A stretch of 64,000 nt of DNA, taken from NCBI GenBank assembly GCA_003151275.1, contig PLXC01000171.1, positions 3,039 through 67,038 on the forward strand, read 5' to 3'. Below are positions 1-7,362 of this stretch, piece by piece. The position numbers and the translations under genes were made by a program. The notes beneath the pieces were generated by a model. That model had not been told where the DNA came from and searched no databases. It worked only from the letters and a program-made list of their open reading frames with translations. The stretch comes from Candidatus Melainabacteria bacterium. GTDB lineage: Bacteria > Cyanobacteriota > Vampirovibrionia > Obscuribacterales > Obscuribacteraceae. Every line of letters starts with the position of its first letter. Position 1 is the first letter of the stretch.

Positions 1-14
1 TTTGATTTGGGATG

Positions 15-133
15 ATTCCCCAGCCAGACCCCTTACCTGGTCTGACCAGCACCGGTTTCCCTGAGGTCGATTCGCGGCGAACCGCAAAGACACGACCTCC
101 CGGCCCCACCGCAGGATGGTGCGGATAGGGGAT
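15..133. ncRNA. structured RNA/DNA element, copy 1
   Basis: A 119-nt element that recurs at 3157-3270 with conserved blocks and covarying stems. Read on the plus strand, CCCC (18-21) can pair with GGGG (128-131). CAGACC (25-30) pairs with GGTCTG (39-44), GAGGTCG (63-69) with CGACCTC (93-99), CCGG (52-55) with CCGG (100-103), and CCGCA (109-113) with TGCGG (120-124). The unpaired block ACCAGCACCGG and the tail GGATAGGGGAT are identical in both copies. The orientation of transcription is unknown. On the minus strand it would lie at the 5' end of a leftward unit beyond the window edge. It matches no RNA family I can name. Confidence 0.5.
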
Positions 134-335
134 GCACTAAATGCGGTGCCATCGCCTGATCAGCGATAACAGCGCACCTCCGTATGCACACCCCTGTTGG
201 GCTGTGCGATTTGGTGTTGGTTACTGTTCTGACCTGACGCGCCAAACGGCTCTCTACTGAGTCCGGGCGCTGTGCGGCAAGCCGCCAACGCAGGAGAGTC
301 AGCGAGTTACCGCTTGCGCGCCTCGGTTATCTGGG

Positions 336-590
336 TCAGGAGTTGACGTGCCGATGCGTCCGAGTGCAGACGGTGATCAGCCCGACGATGCCGGCGACGA
401 CGATGGCGGCAGCCATGTAGGCGAAGCTGTGGATGTACAGCGGCGCGGCGACTCCGATCATGACCGCGGCGGTGTAGCCGGCGGAGTGGTGCCGCATGCA
501 GCGCAGCACGATGATGAAGAGGGCGATGCCGATCAGAATCTGCACGTTGCAGGGCATCGTTGCGGTGGTGACAGTTGCAATGGTGTTCAT
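336..590 (-). CDS. small integral membrane protein, last gene of GC-rich block
   Basis: 84 residues, unrecognised. Three hydrophobic stretches are visible (about residues 15-30, 41-56 and 58-75), so it is probably a three-pass inner-membrane protein with a short polar, His/Arg-rich C-terminus. It starts 45 bp downstream of the 636-911 gene on the same strand, and AAAGGGAAAG lies just ahead of the ATG. It appears to be the last gene of a leftward four-gene unit that begins at 3099. A plus-strand frame covers the same DNA but has the skewed composition of an antisense shadow. Function unknown. Confidence 0.6.
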   Translation of the reverse strand: MNTIATVTTATMPCNVQILIGIALFIIVLRCMRHHSAGYTAAVMIGVAAPLYIHSFAYMAAAIVVAGIVGLITVCTRTHRHVNS

Positions 591-635
591 AACTTTCCCT
601 TTCGAGTGGATTGAAACGAAGTGAAAGAACGTGCC

Positions 636-911
636 CTACTTGCGCAGGTGGTTTTGCACGTCCATGCCGTAATCGATCTGCTCTTGCGTGCAGACCTGTT
701 GGTCAACGAGGATCTCGCCTGTAAAGCGGGTCTTCTTGTTGGCTGCCTTTTCCTCATCAGTGCGCGCATCGCGTTCCTGTGTCTGGATGGCGAGTGCGGC
801 GTCGACTTGAGCGCGGGTGGCGAAGCCGAAGGCGATGAGGATGTCTCCGATGAACGACTTGTTGGTCAATTCAGCGGGGATGCTGTCGGAGGCGGGATTG
901 AACTTCTTCAT
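636..911 (-). CDS. MshEN/GspE-N-like mini-protein
   Basis: 91 residues that look like an isolated MshEN (type II secretion GspE N-terminal) domain. Two half-repeats are visible: one beginning FIGDILIAFGFATRAQVDAA (about residues 20-43) and one beginning FTGEILVDQQVCTQEQID (about residues 63-88). Each has the usual pattern of G-x-hh, then a turn, then an Ala/Gln helix. In larger proteins this domain can bind c-di-GMP, but the key Arg of the binding motif is not obvious here, so nucleotide binding is uncertain. There is no attached ATPase or kinase. It lies between the 350-residue gene and the small membrane protein. A frameshifted relative fused to TPR sequence is at 54550-55442. Confidence 0.65.
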   Translation of the reverse strand: MKKFNPASDSIPAELTNKSFIGDILIAFGFATRAQVDAALAIQTQERDARTDEEKAANKKTRFTGEILVDQQVCTQEQIDYGMDVQNHLRK

Positions 912-1046
912 GCTGTGATGTTGCTTTTTACTGTGATTTGACCTGGGTTTCTCTCCGCGCCGGTTCGGTCGTGGCCGAGCGGTGTTCTTGTTGTTATTGG
1001 CGGTTCAGGAGCAGCCCGAAAGAATCTCCGGGCTGCTCCCTTGCCA

Positions 1047-2099
1047 CTAGTCGTCCAGTTCGACCGTCAGGTCTGCCGTGTCGCCGTCGTCGCCACCATC
1101 GCTGGCGGGAGGAGTGGCGGCGGGCAGTCCCGGCTGGTTGTCCCGAGACACCTGGTCGTCTCGCGCATCGTCGTTGAGTGACTCTGCGTCACGCTCCAGG
1201 ATTTCCGCCTCCGACATCGCATAGGTGCCTTCCGGCACTTCCGCTTGGGGCGGGTACTTGGCGTCGAGCTCACCGCGCAAAAGCTCAGCCGTGAGGCCGG
1301 GCTTCGTTGCGATCAGCAGGTCCATCATGGCCGTGTAACTCTTGATCGCCACGCGCTGGTGGGTAGCAAAAGGCACGCCCCGATATCCCCACTTCTGCTC
1401 ATGCTCAGACCACTCGGGAGCCGAGATGACCCGAACCTCGAGCTTGGTCTCGAAGTCGCCGCTCTCGTAGTAACTCCAGATGATCACCGACACCTCGAGA
1501 TAGGTGCCAGCCTGGTCGTCGAACTCCGGCTTGCCGAGGAAGCGCTTGCGCTTGCCGACCTGCCAGTACTGACGGATCAACGCAGTGCTGCCGGTGGCTC
1601 CGGGGTACCAGCCGTTAGGCTTGGCCCGGTCACCGAAAGTGGCTGCGTCATACGGTCGTCCTTCCGCCAACTCCTGAGCGTGAGCCCAAGCGTCGAAGTC
1701 CAGAATCTGGTACTTGATCCGGTCCGAGATGTCGAGACCCGGACGACGCCCATCGATCTGGATGAGGTCGTACCTGGCCGCGAGCTTCTTGAACTCCGTC
1801 AGGATGTCGAGCCTGCCGTGCTTCGAGATGTGACAGATGTAGCCACGAATGGCCTCTCCGTTTTCATCTGTGGTGGGCACGTTCACGTCGACGAGCGAGG
1901 TGACGCTGTTGCCCTGGGGTGAGATGGCAGTGTGAACCGCCAAGGGATGATCGTGGTTACCGCCCGATCCGCCGTTGTAGGCGAATGAGAAGTGACCACC
2001 GCTGTGAGTGCCGAGACTGGCGATGAACAGCGACTCCTTGGTGATGTGACCACCCTGTCCGCCGTGTGCGCCGTCTGAATGTCCGCTTCCGTGATCCAT
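1047..2099 (-). CDS. unrecognised protein with Gly/His-rich N-terminus and acidic tail
   Basis: 350 residues. The first ~50 residues are rich in Gly, His and Ser, the middle (~60-270) looks like a compact alpha/beta domain with many Trp and Tyr, and the last ~60 residues are disordered and Asp-rich. I see no signal peptide, membrane segment or catalytic motif that I can name. The ATG follows an AAGGAGGTTC Shine-Dalgarno on the minus strand. The gene starts 103 bp after the nuclease gene ends and has the same high-GC codon use, so the two are probably co-transcribed. It could be a virion-like or surface protein, but nothing in the sequence proves this. Confidence 0.65.
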   Translation of the reverse strand: MDHGSGHSDGAHGGQGGHITKESLFIASLGTHSGGHFSFAYNGGSGGNHDHPLAVHTAISPQGNSVTSLVDVNVPTTDENGEAIRGYICHISKHGRLDILTEFKKLAARYDLIQIDGRRPGLDISDRIKYQILDFDAWAHAQELAEGRPYDAATFGDRAKPNGWYPGATGSTALIRQYWQVGKRKRFLGKPEFDDQAGTYLEVSVIIWSYYESGDFETKLEVRVISAPEWSEHEQKWGYRGVPFATHQRVAIKSYTAMMDLLIATKPGLTAELLRGELDAKYPPQAEVPEGTYAMSEAEILERDAESLNDDARDDQVSRDNQPGLPAATPPASDGGDDGDTADLTVELDD

Positions 2100-2202
2100 G
2101 ATGAACCTCCTTCTTTGTGCTACCGAGTTAACGGCAGCGGGTTATTTGAAAGAAATTGCTCAACGGATCTCCGCTAGAAGCGGTTTCCTCGTTCAGCAAG
2201 AG

Positions 2203-3099
2203 TCACGCAGTGTCAGCCAAAGCTTCTTCTGCGCGTTGCGCGACCAGTGCCTGGTAGGCTGGACAATCCAGCTTGAAGGGGCAGCGATCGCAGTTCCAAT
2301 CGGTCTTGGCAGGAAAGTCATCCGCGTCGAACGCAGCTTGAATTCCTGAAATGACCTCTCGGATTTCAGCCAGTTGCTCCCATTGCCGACCGCGCGAGTG
2401 AAAGCCGATGCTCACTTCGCGTTGGTCGCCGGGATTGTTGTTGTTGTCGCCGAGCAGTCGGATGACCAACTCGATGGATGTGTTGCTGTAGAGCACCTCG
2501 AGCCCGAACTCATTGACCAGCTCAGCGAGAAAGCCGCTGACCGTGTAGGTCGGATGAATATCGAGTCTCTTGGCTTCAGCTAGTGCTGCTTTCTTTTCCT
2601 CATTGAGCTGCTTAGCTACGACAATGCCGAGGAAGTGGAGAAAGCGACGCTGATAGTTGGTGATATGACCGGATGTCTTCTCGTCGATGATTTGAATGAC
2701 CGGACCACGGGCGTCTCTTGCGAATCGCACGAAATCAGGCTTAGCCATCAACGACCAACCGGTCACTTCGTCAAACCACTTGAACTGATGCTGTGTGCGT
2801 ACCTTCGCGGTCTGCTCGTCGGAGCGAAGCTCGTCAGAACGTGAGACACAAGTCTCGACTCGGCGAAGTGCATCAGGTTGCTCTTCATCAGGAAGTTGCT
2901 GCAAGGCAGCTTCGACGATGATGGAGCGTTCTTCCGGGTCAGAGGTAGCGGTAACTAGCTCAACGGCCTTGCCGATGATCGCTGCGATCTGATCCCCTGT
3001 TGAAACTTCTCCCTTGTGTTTACCGACTGTTTTGCGAAACTTTCGCTTACAGCGGAGGAAGAGTTCCATCTTTTGGTGCGTTAGAGTTCTCATTGCCAT
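2203..3099 (-). CDS. PD-(D/E)XK nuclease with AddB/Cas4-type Fe-S cysteines
   Basis: 298 residues. The layout matches the RecB/Cas4/AddB nuclease superfamily. There is an N-terminal Cys (C17, in FLRCKRKF), then KPDF (D122), then IIDEKTSG (D139-x-K141) followed by a Tyr-Gln (YQ150). A C-terminal cluster C270-x2-C273-x5-C279 completes the four cysteines that hold a 4Fe-4S cluster in this group. Family members cut or resect DNA ends. No helicase, cas1/cas2 or CRISPR array lies nearby, so this is not an ordinary adaptation module. The start is supported by AAGGAA about 8 nt upstream. It is the first gene of the leftward block and lies about 57 bp from the structured element at 3157-3270. Confidence 0.8.
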   Translation of the reverse strand: MAMRTLTHQKMELFLRCKRKFRKTVGKHKGEVSTGDQIAAIIGKAVELVTATSDPEERSIIVEAALQQLPDEEQPDALRRVETCVSRSDELRSDEQTAKVRTQHQFKWFDEVTGWSLMAKPDFVRFARDARGPVIQIIDEKTSGHITNYQRRFLHFLGIVVAKQLNEEKKAALAEAKRLDIHPTYTVSGFLAELVNEFGLEVLYSNTSIELVIRLLGDNNNNPGDQREVSIGFHSRGRQWEQLAEIREVISGIQAAFDADDFPAKTDWNCDRCPFKLDCPAYQALVAQRAEEALADTA

Positions 3100-3156
3100 G
3101 ATGGTGTTCCTTTACGTAAGTGAATTTGGGCACGCTATTTGCGCGACCACGGGAAA

Positions 3157-3270
3157 ATTCCCCAGCTATGTCCCAGATTTCCTGACATAACCAGCACCGG
3201 CACCGGCATGAATCTCAAAGAGAATTCAAACCGTATCCGGCCCCACCACAGGAAGGTGTGGATAGGGGAT
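3157..3270. ncRNA. structured RNA/DNA element, copy 2
   Basis: 114-nt counterpart of 15-133. Stems have compensatory changes relative to copy 1: TATGTC (3167-3172)/GACATA (3184-3189) replaces CAGACC/GGTCTG, and CCACA (3246-3250)/TGTGG (3257-3261) replaces CCGCA/TGCGG. The variable arm TGAATCTC/GAGAATTCA (3209-3228) is shorter. A GGGA-AAAT-TCCC hairpin (3151-3162) overlaps the 5' strand of the outer CCCC/GGGG pairing in this copy, and copy 1 has a similar overlap, so two folds could compete. It sits just upstream of the nuclease gene, in what would be its 5' untranslated region. Confidence 0.5.
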
Positions 3271-3852
3271 ATAGAGTGATGAAGTTAGCGAAGCGCGTAA
3301 GAAAGGCTTGCTAGGTGGTAAGTGGTCTTGGTCGGAGCATGTGATTGTTGCTTGTGAGCCGCTGAGAGTGAATGGGCTGTGGGGTTTTAAGGGTTTTGAG
3401 TGCTGCTCTTGTTGGGTGGGTGGTGTTTATATGTGTGTTCACCTTATTAGATCGGGGGGATGTCAAGCAATGGGCGGTAATGTTTTCTATACGCGTATGT
3501 GATTAAAGAGCCATAGGTACTGTTTTACTGGGATCTTAGTACTCGCCCTAAATAACTAATAACTGGCCCCTATTATTGGGGTACCACCGGCTGGCACTGA
3601 TATTGTCCGAGCCATGGTGGGATTACTAATGACAGCCGGGATCAACGGATAGCGCGCCTGGGCCAGCTTTCCATTTAATCTTTGTTTCGAAAATCCGCAT
3701 CCCAAGTCGTTTTTCGCGTTATGAAGCCAACATTAGAGGCTGGCCTAGCTGTGCACTGCCCGTTAGCTCGCGCTAACATTCGCCCGATCGGAATTTCTGG
3801 AGATTTGTGAGGTTGCTACCCATGATCGAAATCTCTGATGGGGACATACCCG
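3271..3852. other. non-coding stretch, no gene seen
   Basis: T- and G-rich in its first half, then mixed sequence with many stops in all frames. A 64-codon plus-strand frame at 3308-3502 is Trp/Cys/Gly-rich and lacks a Shine-Dalgarno, so I do not call it. No RNA gene recognised. Confidence 0.5.
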
Positions 3853-3882
3853 TTGTTAGAAATACCGTCGTTTTTCTAACAA
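3853..3882. repeat. 30-bp palindromic repeat, copy 1
   Basis: TTGTTAGAAA (3853-3862) and TTTCTAACAA (3873-3882) form a perfect 10-bp stem around a 10-nt loop, extended by CCC/GGG just outside. It matches 27 of 30 positions at 36441-36470. A looser relative is at 57903-57931. Confidence 0.65.
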
Positions 3883-3915
3883 GGGCGACATCCGCATTTT
3901 GTGAGGTTGCTAACC

Positions 3916-4048
3916 TGATCGAAATCTACCGGACGATCCGTGATTGAAATCTCTCGGACGATGGAGTGATCGAAATCTACCGGACGATCCGTGATTGAAA
4001 TCTCTCGGACGATGGATTGTCCGTGATCGAAATCTCCCGGACGATGGA
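3916..4048. repeat. tandem TGATYGAAATCT repeats, likely IS21-type element end
   Basis: Five units in tandem begin at 3916, 3941, 3967, 3992 and 4024. Each starts TGATCGAAATCT or TGATTGAAATCT and contains CGGACGAT. Units 1+2 are repeated almost exactly as 3+4. An isolated sixth core, TGATCGAAATCTC, lies at 3823-3835, preceded by TTTGTGAGGTTGCTA, which recurs before unit 1. Read on the other strand the unit contains AGATTTCGATCA, which resembles the multiple terminal repeats bound by IS21-family transposases. No istA/istB-like gene lies near, so this would be a solo end or remnant. The IS21 link is from memory. Confidence 0.55.
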
Positions 4049-4257
4049 AGGTCAAAACTAAGAGGCCTGACGCGGAAACTTGCCGTTGAACCTTGTCAAA
4101 GTAATCCTTAGCGAGCGTCCGCAGTTAGAATCCCCAGCCCATGCTGGTTAGCTCACCCCCAAGGAACAGTTATTTGGAGGCTTACGTCATATTTTCAAAG
4201 ACAAAGCAAGATTAGAACGGCAGTGACACATCAAGCGTCACAACACGGAGCGGAATC

Positions 4258-4653
4258 ATGAACACGATAACGAAAAACATACTGGCTGCGGCGACCTTAG
4301 TAGCACTAGGAAATACTGCAGCACCAGCCATGGCGCAAGGGTACTACGACGACTATAATCGAGTCCCGTTGCGAGGTTATGGAGCATATAACGGCTTCGA
4401 TGGATATGGCGGGTATGCCAATGATTACAACTACGCCCCATATTATTCAAGACCATCGCAGGGCAGACGAGTTTTAAAAACGACCTTAATCGGTGCTGGA
4501 ATTGGTGCTGGAGCGGGAGCTTTGGTTGGACTAACTTCGCGCCGCGGTCGGATACTCAAACCCGCTCTGATTGGCGGTGGTATCGGAGCTGGTGTCGGGC
4601 TTGGTTATGGACTGCTCACCCGTCCACGTGGCTACTACGGATACGGTTATTAA
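4258..4653 (+). CDS. secreted glycine-zipper protein
   Basis: 131 residues. A cleavable signal peptide (residues 1 to about 26, ending AMA-Q) is followed by a Tyr/Gly/Asn-rich segment. Two glycine-zipper helices follow, IGAGIGAGAGALVG and IGGGIGAGVGLGYGL, each preceded by Arg/Lys and a Leu-Lys motif, so the C-terminal half is an internal duplication. The protein ends YYGYGY. Glycine-zipper proteins of this size usually sit in the outer membrane or periplasm (17 kDa antigen/OmpA-like group). It appears monocistronic, with GGAG ahead of the ATG and a strong inverted repeat downstream at 4801. Confidence 0.75.
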   Translation: MNTITKNILAAATLVALGNTAAPAMAQGYYDDYNRVPLRGYGAYNGFDGYGGYANDYNYAPYYSRPSQGRRVLKTTLIGAGIGAGAGALVGLTSRRGRILKPALIGGGIGAGVGLGYGLLTRPRGYYGYGY

Positions 4654-4800
4654 TTCAGCGGACGACTGTGGTCTCTAAGCGCGCATGTTTTTGTGCAGCA
4701 AATTGCGAGCGCAGTTAATCTCCTCAGTAGGCTCGATGCCGGCAAGCGTGCCGGCGCTCCCAGGATCAAAGATCTAACAGGCTTGTCGGTAAAGCCGTCA

Positions 4801-4826
4801 GAGGGCGGACAATCGTGTCCGCCCTC
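4801..4826 (+). terminator. perfect 11-bp inverted repeat
   Basis: GAGGGCGGACA (4801-4811), loop ATCG, TGTCCGCCCTC (4816-4826). It probably ends transcription from the glycine-zipper gene, although the T-tract after it is weak (CGGTATCTTATA). Confidence 0.55.
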
Positions 4827-4841
4827 CGGTATCTTATACAG

Positions 4842-5291
4842 ATGGACTTACTAGGAATTTTCGTTTGCCTCGCGTTAGTTGGCGCCATCGGTTTTACGAT
4901 CGCGTACGGAAGAAAGCGCTCGTCCATATCGACACAGTTATCAGCTCAGGAAAATCCTCCACCGTTTAAAACATCTCTATCAGTTGGCGACGCTGTTAAA
5001 AAAGTGCGGGCGGTTCTAAAAAATCAGTCGTTCGTTTCGCGAAGGTGGTCTATCAAAGAAGACAATCCAAACGGAATGTTGATCGCCATCCTCACATTCG
5101 AAGAAGACTTGGGCAATCAGGCGGCGGTAGCCAAACGCCAGCTCATTCTTACGGTGAGCATAATTGTGGAGGACGAAATCACTCTGGTTCGGCTAATGTA
5201 CAGCGTTTATGCTCCTTTTGGCAGAACGACCTGCGCGGCAATCTTAAATGAAACAACGGCTGCAATTGAAAATGTTGTCCAGCAACTATAG
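4842..5291 (+). CDS. membrane-anchored protein of unknown function
   Basis: 149 residues from the ATG at 4842. A GTG 27 nt earlier is in frame but lies inside the terminator hairpin, so I reject it. Residues 3-23 form one N-terminal transmembrane helix, followed by basic residues (RKRSS). The remaining ~120 residues look like a cytoplasmic alpha/beta domain with alternating strands (MLIAILTF, LILTVSIIV) and a C-terminal helix. The positive charges after the helix favour an outside-in orientation. No family recognised. A small gene follows at 5360. Confidence 0.6.
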   Translation: MDLLGIFVCLALVGAIGFTIAYGRKRSSISTQLSAQENPPPFKTSLSVGDAVKKVRAVLKNQSFVSRRWSIKEDNPNGMLIAILTFEEDLGNQAAVAKRQLILTVSIIVEDEITLVRLMYSVYAPFGRTTCAAILNETTAAIENVVQQL

Positions 5292-5359
5292 GTAGGACCC
5301 ATTTTTGTCACAATCGTACTCTATTGTTGGATCATCAAATCCGGCAAGGTATTAAACAC

Positions 5360-5518
5360 ATGACAGCATCACAAGCGACCCAAAAGAATTTCCAGAGAAT
5401 TGACGTTGATGCATTGGAACGTTTGCTCAAAGTTGATGCCGAAGTAGTGCAAGCAAGCTCGCGAATGAGTCTGCTTGGATATATCAAGGACGCCTTCAAC
5501 AAATTTTTTAGCCACTAA
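5360..5518 (+). CDS. 52-residue protein with amphipathic C-terminus
   Basis: Starts at ATG 5360 with AAGG about 10 nt upstream; an earlier in-frame TTG at 5324 lacks a Shine-Dalgarno. The first ~35 residues are polar and helical, and the last 15 (LLGYIKDAFNKFFSH) form an amphipathic, aromatic helix that could bind membrane. A terminator-like hairpin lies at 5557. Function unknown. A similar amphipathic mini-ORF is at 54069-54176. Confidence 0.45.
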   Translation: MTASQATQKNFQRIDVDALERLLKVDAEVVQASSRMSLLGYIKDAFNKFFSH

Positions 5519-5556
5519 CCCCGGTTCGACACAAACCGCTGACACAAACTTCTGCC

Positions 5557-5587
5557 GCGTCTGCTATCCGTTAGCAGGCGCGCTTTT
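5557..5587 (+). terminator. intrinsic terminator after 5360-5518
   Basis: GCGTCTGCTA (5557-5566) pairs with TAGCAGGCGC (5572-5581), with one G·T pair, and is followed by GCTTTTCG. The rest of 5588-5917 holds no gene that I can support. Confidence 0.6.
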
Positions 5588-5917
5588 CGTCTGCGGATGG
5601 AAGCCTCTTTGCACTTTCCATACTTCATTGTCATGACAAAAATTATGACGAGGCTGAGGCGCTCCTCATGCAAGCCATTCAGATTGACATCACAATAAGT
5701 GGTGGGCACCATATATGGTGCTGCGATGATCAAGCATCAATTGATTCTAGTAATCAGGACTTGAGTTTCTAAACCTGAAGTCTCCATGACGGTTAAAAAC
5801 AGTTTCTTAATTTTTGGTCTGTACATACCGAAGTTTCATTCGTAAACTAAATCACCCTAATTTGGGGTGCGTGTCACGTGATAACCATGCCATGCCATAG
5901 GAGCAAGCCGGTCATGA

Positions 5918-6616
5918 TTGATTAACGAAGGCAGACACAAGCCTAAAAACCAGATTCTATGCCAGCTCAGCCAAGACGGGAGAGATTCAATACTCTCGTG
6001 TATGGAGCTTGTGGAATTGGATCACAGAGAATCGCTCTACGAGCCGAATGAACAAATTGAAAATGCTTATTTCCCTGACCGTGGACTGATGTCCCTCGTT
6101 ACAGTGGTGCAAGATGGTACTTCTGTGGAAGCTGCCATTGTTGGCAACGAGGGCATGGTCGGAACACCATTGATTCTAGGCGCGAGTACCAGCACAACAA
6201 GAGCAATTTGCCAAGTTCCGGGGCGCGCCTGGCGCATCGGCGCAGATGACCTACTGCGCCAAGTCGCTTTAAATTCAAACTTGTCATTGTTGCTGCATAG
6301 ATACACCCAAACATTGTTCGACATGATGGCACAAACTAGTGCCTGCAATTCATTGCACTCAATTGAAGAAAGGTGTGCGCGCTGGCTTTTACTCACACGT
6401 GACCGAATGGATTCCGATTCGTTCCTACTTACTCAAGAGTTTTTGGCGATCATGTTAGGTGTTCGTCGCGCCGGTGTGAGTAAAGTGGCAAAGACTCTCC
6501 AAACCGCCGGTTTAATTGACTACAAGCTAGGCCGAATCGCGATCTTGGATCGGCCAGGACTGGTCGAAGTGTCTTGCGAATGCTATGCGGTTGTTCATGG
6601 ACTTTTGAATAAATAG
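5918..6616 (+). CDS. Crp/Fnr-family transcription regulator
   Basis: 232 residues. Residues ~10-125 form a cyclic-nucleotide-binding-fold sensor (LYEPNEQIENAYFPDRG, then VEAAIVGNEGMVG). Residues ~150-215 form a Crp-type winged helix, with the recognition helix around LGVRRAGVSKVAKTLQ. The FPDRG/GNEGM variant is typical of the CRP-like branch whose members often lack cAMP. No Cys pattern for an Fnr Fe-S cluster is seen. The start is odd: AGGAG precedes ATG 5914, but that frame stops after three codons (ATGATTGATTAA). The real frame begins with the overlapping TTG at 5918, so either a minimal leader cistron or a 1-nt slip sits at the start. Confidence 0.8.
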   Translation: MINEGRHKPKNQILCQLSQDGRDSILSCMELVELDHRESLYEPNEQIENAYFPDRGLMSLVTVVQDGTSVEAAIVGNEGMVGTPLILGASTSTTRAICQVPGRAWRIGADDLLRQVALNSNLSLLLHRYTQTLFDMMAQTSACNSLHSIEERCARWLLLTRDRMDSDSFLLTQEFLAIMLGVRRAGVSKVAKTLQTAGLIDYKLGRIAILDRPGLVEVSCECYAVVHGLLNK

Positions 6617-6631
6617 ATCTGAGTCAACCAT

Positions 6632-6679
6632 GTACGGTAGCGCACAACTCTCGTTTATATAGAAGCGAATAGTACGGTA
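6632..6679. promoter_or_regulatory. repeated GTACGGTA motif between regulator genes
   Basis: GTACGGTA occurs at 6632-6639 and 6672-6679, 40 bp apart. The second copy lies in AGTACGGTACTGTACA. It is between the Crp/Fnr-type gene and the response regulator and could be an operator or promoter element. Sequence evidence only. Confidence 0.25.
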
Positions 6680-6800
6680 CTGTACACAGCGTCGACACAT
6701 TTTTTATCAATGTCTGCAAACAATCTAAGGGAAGATAATGGACATTCTGCTCAGGACGCGGCAGCGGAAATAGAAGAAAATTGGTTACCAGGATAAGACC

Positions 6801-7178
6801 GTGAGCAATAGAGTGATTTTGGTTGTCGACGATTCAAGCATCGTCAGAGTAGGAACTGTATTGGCTCTACAGTACATGTTCAAGTATGAAGTGCACGAAG
6901 CTGCTGACGGACTGATCGCAATCGAAAAGCTAAAAGTCACAACCTTTGATGCCATCCTGATGGATTGCGATATGCCCAAGATGAACGGTTTTGAGTGCAC
7001 TGAACACATACGAGAACTTGAAATTCTAACTGGCACCAGAACAGTAATAATTGGTCTAACTGCGAGCAACGCCAAAGACATTCGGGAAAAGTGTCTCAGA
7101 GTGGGCATGGACGAATATATAGACAAGTCATGCAGCGACGTGGAATTGAATGAAGCCTTGATGAAGTGGTTTCGCTGA
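6801..7178 (+). CDS. single-domain response regulator (CheY-like)
   Basis: 125 residues, receiver domain only. The acid pair is D10-D11, the phosphoacceptor is D55 (ILMDCDMPKMNG), the switch Thr is T87 (LTAS) and the conserved Lys is K109 (IDKS). There is no output domain, so it probably acts by protein contact or in a phosphorelay. The GTG start has AGGA about 9 nt upstream. No kinase is adjacent; the upstream neighbour is the Crp/Fnr-type regulator and the downstream one is convergent xylB. Confidence 0.8.
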   Translation: MSNRVILVVDDSSIVRVGTVLALQYMFKYEVHEAADGLIAIEKLKVTTFDAILMDCDMPKMNGFECTEHIRELEILTGTRTVIIGLTASNAKDIREKCLRVGMDEYIDKSCSDVELNEALMKWFR

Positions 7179-7362
7179 AGCAATATAGTCAGTTTCATTC
7201 ATTTTCTTGATCGCATCAAGCAGCGAAGTCGCCACCAGTATGATGCTTGAGCTGCTGAAACAATGTCTGAGCATTGCCTGCACCGCTTGTGAAAACAGTT
7301 GGATAATACTGGTGCAGAATAATATCCGTGTACGTAGCCGGCAATTCTTTTTAGTCTCGCTC

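Noticed and set aside
33..245. 70-codon minus-strand frame
   Set aside because: It lies across the structured element, has no ribosome site, and its sequence changes with the stems rather than as a protein.
1245..1922. 225-codon plus-strand frame, and similar long plus-strand frames at 23523-24506 and 45330-46259
   Set aside because: Each is antisense to a well-supported G+C-rich gene; high third-position G+C keeps the opposite strand open. The products are Arg/Asp/Gln-rich and have no family match.
3916..4048. CRISPR-like look of the tandem repeats
   Set aside because: The units abut with no unique spacers, vary in sequence, and there are no cas genes. The pattern fits IS21-type end repeats better.
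4815..4841. GTG start for the 4842-5291 gene
   Set aside because: The GTG is inside a perfect 11-bp hairpin that ends the previous gene; the ATG at 4842 gives a normal N-terminal membrane helix.
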